Source: Atherinomorus stipes
Taxonomy: Eukaryota > Chordata > Actinopteri > Atheriniformes > Atherinidae
DNA: 64,000 bases
Direction: 5' to 3'
Assembly (NCBI GenBank): GCA_023101725.1
Contig: JALJCO010008629.1
Span: 235,823-299,822 of the forward strand
Made by a program: the position numbers and the translations under genes. This document shows positions 62,195 through 64,000 of the stretch, piece by piece. The first letter of the stretch is position 1; every line of letters begins with the position of its first letter. Under the pieces are notes generated by a model. It saw only the letters and a program-made list of their open reading frames with translations, was not told the origin of the DNA and searched no databases.

Positions 62195-62699
62195 TAAGAC
62201 GCTTCAGTGGATGTATCTGTTGCACGAGTGACATTTTTGGATGCTAAAAAATAATCTGAATTTGTTGTGGCTGATCCAGTTTTTAATTCCATACTTTTCC
62301 AGTTAAGCAGTTAAAGACACACAACGTAACTTTTGGACCTTAATAATATGTGTTTCGGACTCATTTTGATGACACCAACATTCATAATGAACATTTTCGA
62401 GCCGTCACTGCCCAGAGGCATCCCGGGACCCAGAAACAGCAGTACATCCCATCTGGGATACGACTGTGTCGTTGCAGCTGACTATTGGTTGTGCACCGAT
62501 ATGCAAACGGATATGAACCAGATATGAATACCACAGGAGTTTTGAACGCACATCATGTTGGATTCGGTAAAGAAATGCAAGGAAACATTACCAGAGGAAG
62601 AAAGGAAAAGAAAGAGAGGAAGGGACAGAAAAAGAGTCAAGATAAGACTGTCTTTTACTAGCTGCAGTGAGCTCACAGTACAGGTACAATACGAGATGA

Positions 62700-62765
62700 A
62701 ATTAAATTAAATGAAAAATACTTTACTCATCCCAGAAGGGAAATTCAGTATTGTAAAAGCTCACT
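62700..62765 (-). repeat. Isolated LINE/SINE 3' tail
   Basis: ctttactcatcccagaaggg followed by aaattca matches the tail of the SINE at 49480 (ctttattaatcccaattagg). On the minus strand it reads as a 3' end with an A/T-rich tail. 5'-truncated to almost nothing. Confidence 0.6.
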
Positions 62766-62918
62766 CTTTTCTTTTCTTTTTTTTCTTTTTTTTTTTTTTA
62801 ATAAACAAAAAAGTCAGTCAGTCTTATTCTTTAGATAAGAATGATGGATGATGGATAATTTAGATGGATGCTGTTGTGTCTCTTTAAGCTATCCATGTAT
62901 GGTAAATAACTAATTAAA

Positions 62919-62957
62919 CGAATAAGTAAATAAATAAATAGATAAATAAATAAATGA
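62919..62957. repeat. (AAAT)n microsatellite
   Basis: aagtaaataaataaatag followed by more taaa units; read directly. Confidence 0.9.
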
Positions 62958-63821
62958 AAGTTCAGACTAATCAGCCTCTTCTAAAGGTAGATAGAGGTGG
63001 ATTTTATATGTAATCACAATCAACAACAGTGGCTCATTTTCACTTCATGGTGTTTGAAAATTGGCTCTTCTGATTGGTTGAAGTTTGCATGTAACTTTGA
63101 CAGATACATGAACATGTTTTTCTCAATCCCCCACTATTTATATTTTTGTACTGTCTGCCCTTTTCCAAATGTTTTCAGTGGAGGACTTCCCAGAATCAAA
63201 ACTGTCTGGCACGTCCGGTTAAGATATCTGAACTAGTGACATCATACGCAACATCATAAATCAGTCAGTCGAGCCTGGACTGCTTTTGAAGAAGCAGTAT
63301 GGATGACTCATGCTCTCCTCAACCTAACCCACAATAAGACCACCCTTCATCAGAAAATCCCCAAACTCAACAGAAAAGTGCATGCTGATGAAGGAGGTAC
63401 ATGTGCTAAAGTATGGTTTTCAACAACAGATATTTAATTCTGGATTTGTTTATTGGAGTTTATTATAATGCATCTTTATTTTTGAGGGTTTTCAAACAGA
63501 AAAAAAAAAATTGTAAACTCTGGAAAGAGGATGATTGATCTCTCTTCCTAAAAGTTAGTCTCAGTTACATCTAAGTGCATTGTCACCCTATACCGGTCCA
63601 CATACCGGTCCATTGACTACCATTGACCTGAACGTCTTTGAAGTCAGGGGAAATAGTGCGCTGACTCGGTGACTCTGAGACGTGCCTGTTGCCATAGTTA
63701 TGTCTTGAGTGGCTTGGGTTACCACCTTCATTTTACTGTCCCTTTAGCTGCTTCACCTACAGCACAGATCAGAGAAACCAGGGACAGCATCACCAACCTG
63801 TGCCCCAGCTGTGACCATCAA

Positions 63822-63840
63822 GGGTCAGGGTCAGAGGTCA
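63822..63840 (+). promoter_or_regulatory. Three consecutive nuclear-receptor-like half-sites
   Basis: GGGTCA at 63822-63827, GGGTCA at 63828-63833 and AGGTCA at 63835-63840 are direct repeats spaced by 0 and 1 bp. AGGTCA-type half-sites as DR0 or DR1 are known binding formats for RXR/COUP-TF class receptors. Location in intron 2 of epha3; activity is pure inference. Confidence 0.35.
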
Positions 63841-64000
63841 CAAGGACTGGTATAGGGTCCCAGTGTTGTTGTATATCAATTAGAGTGCAAGGGGAGAGAG
63901 GTTACACCCCTCTGGAGAAAAACAAGGGGGTTGATGCTTATTTTAGACCTTTATTTGTCTTGGTTGACACACAGTTCCACACATACCCTGTCCAAGCTGC

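Larger units (their letters stand above)
62195..64000. other. Intron 2 sequence to the window edge
   Basis: Besides the tail fragment and AAAT array, a segment from 63748 onward follows an acceptor-like pyrimidine tract (ctgtccctttag) and stays open in one frame to the window edge. I do not recognise the product; see findings. Confidence 0.4.

Overview
This window looks like vertebrate nuclear DNA from a ray-finned (teleost, probably percomorph) fish. It is AT-rich and gene-poor, with spliced exons that have GT/AG borders, many microsatellites, and a dense load of miniature DNA transposons, tRNA-derived SINEs and LINE relics of the kinds common in fish. I see no bacterial-style operons, rRNA, intact tRNA gene or CRISPR array. 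The species assignment is inference; the exons and repeats are read directly.

Only one host gene can be supported: the 5' end of an Eph receptor tyrosine kinase gene on the + strand, best matched to epha3. Coding exon 1 (42843-42936) has a near-perfect Kozak start and encodes the signal peptide. Coding exon 2 (55411-55475, 65 bp) encodes the start of the ephrin-binding domain. The two join in frame through a split valine codon, and the exon sizes and phases are those of the Eph family. Intron 1 is 12,474 bp. Intron 2 runs off the window, so the large ligand-binding exon and everything after it lie downstream. Two upstream ATGs precede the start codon, and one of their reading frames overlaps it.

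Layout: 1-42.5 kb is flanking DNA without a recognisable gene. It holds a TTAA-flanked element (1667-2694), a TA-flanked palindromic MITE (2775-3180), a hAT-like relic (9316-10212), a TTAA element (10509-10891), a decayed LINE reverse transcriptase (11320-12545), nested hAT-like MITEs (16147-16842), a SINE remnant beside an AT-rich hairpin (20528-20790), a long GAAA array (22690-22808), a TTAA element (22888-23891), a nested palindrome of two abutting TTAA elements (27232-28962) and a hAT MITE with target duplication (36149-36857). The promoter and 5' UTR region is about 42.6-42.84 kb. Intron 1 (42.9-55.4 kb) carries a microsatellite cluster (45.5-47.5 kb), two SINE-type insertions (48.7 and 49.5 kb), nested Harbinger-like and hAT-like elements (50.1-52.8 kb) and a second copy of the 27 kb TTAA family just upstream of exon 2. 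Intron 2 (55.5-64 kb) carries a pentanucleotide array, a hAT-like relic, a TA-flanked MITE and a tRNA-derived SINE.

No new multi-gene system is present as far as I can see. The most unusual structure is the palindrome-within-palindrome at 27.2-29.0 kb, where two foldback elements share one TTAA and sit at the centre of an older palindrome.
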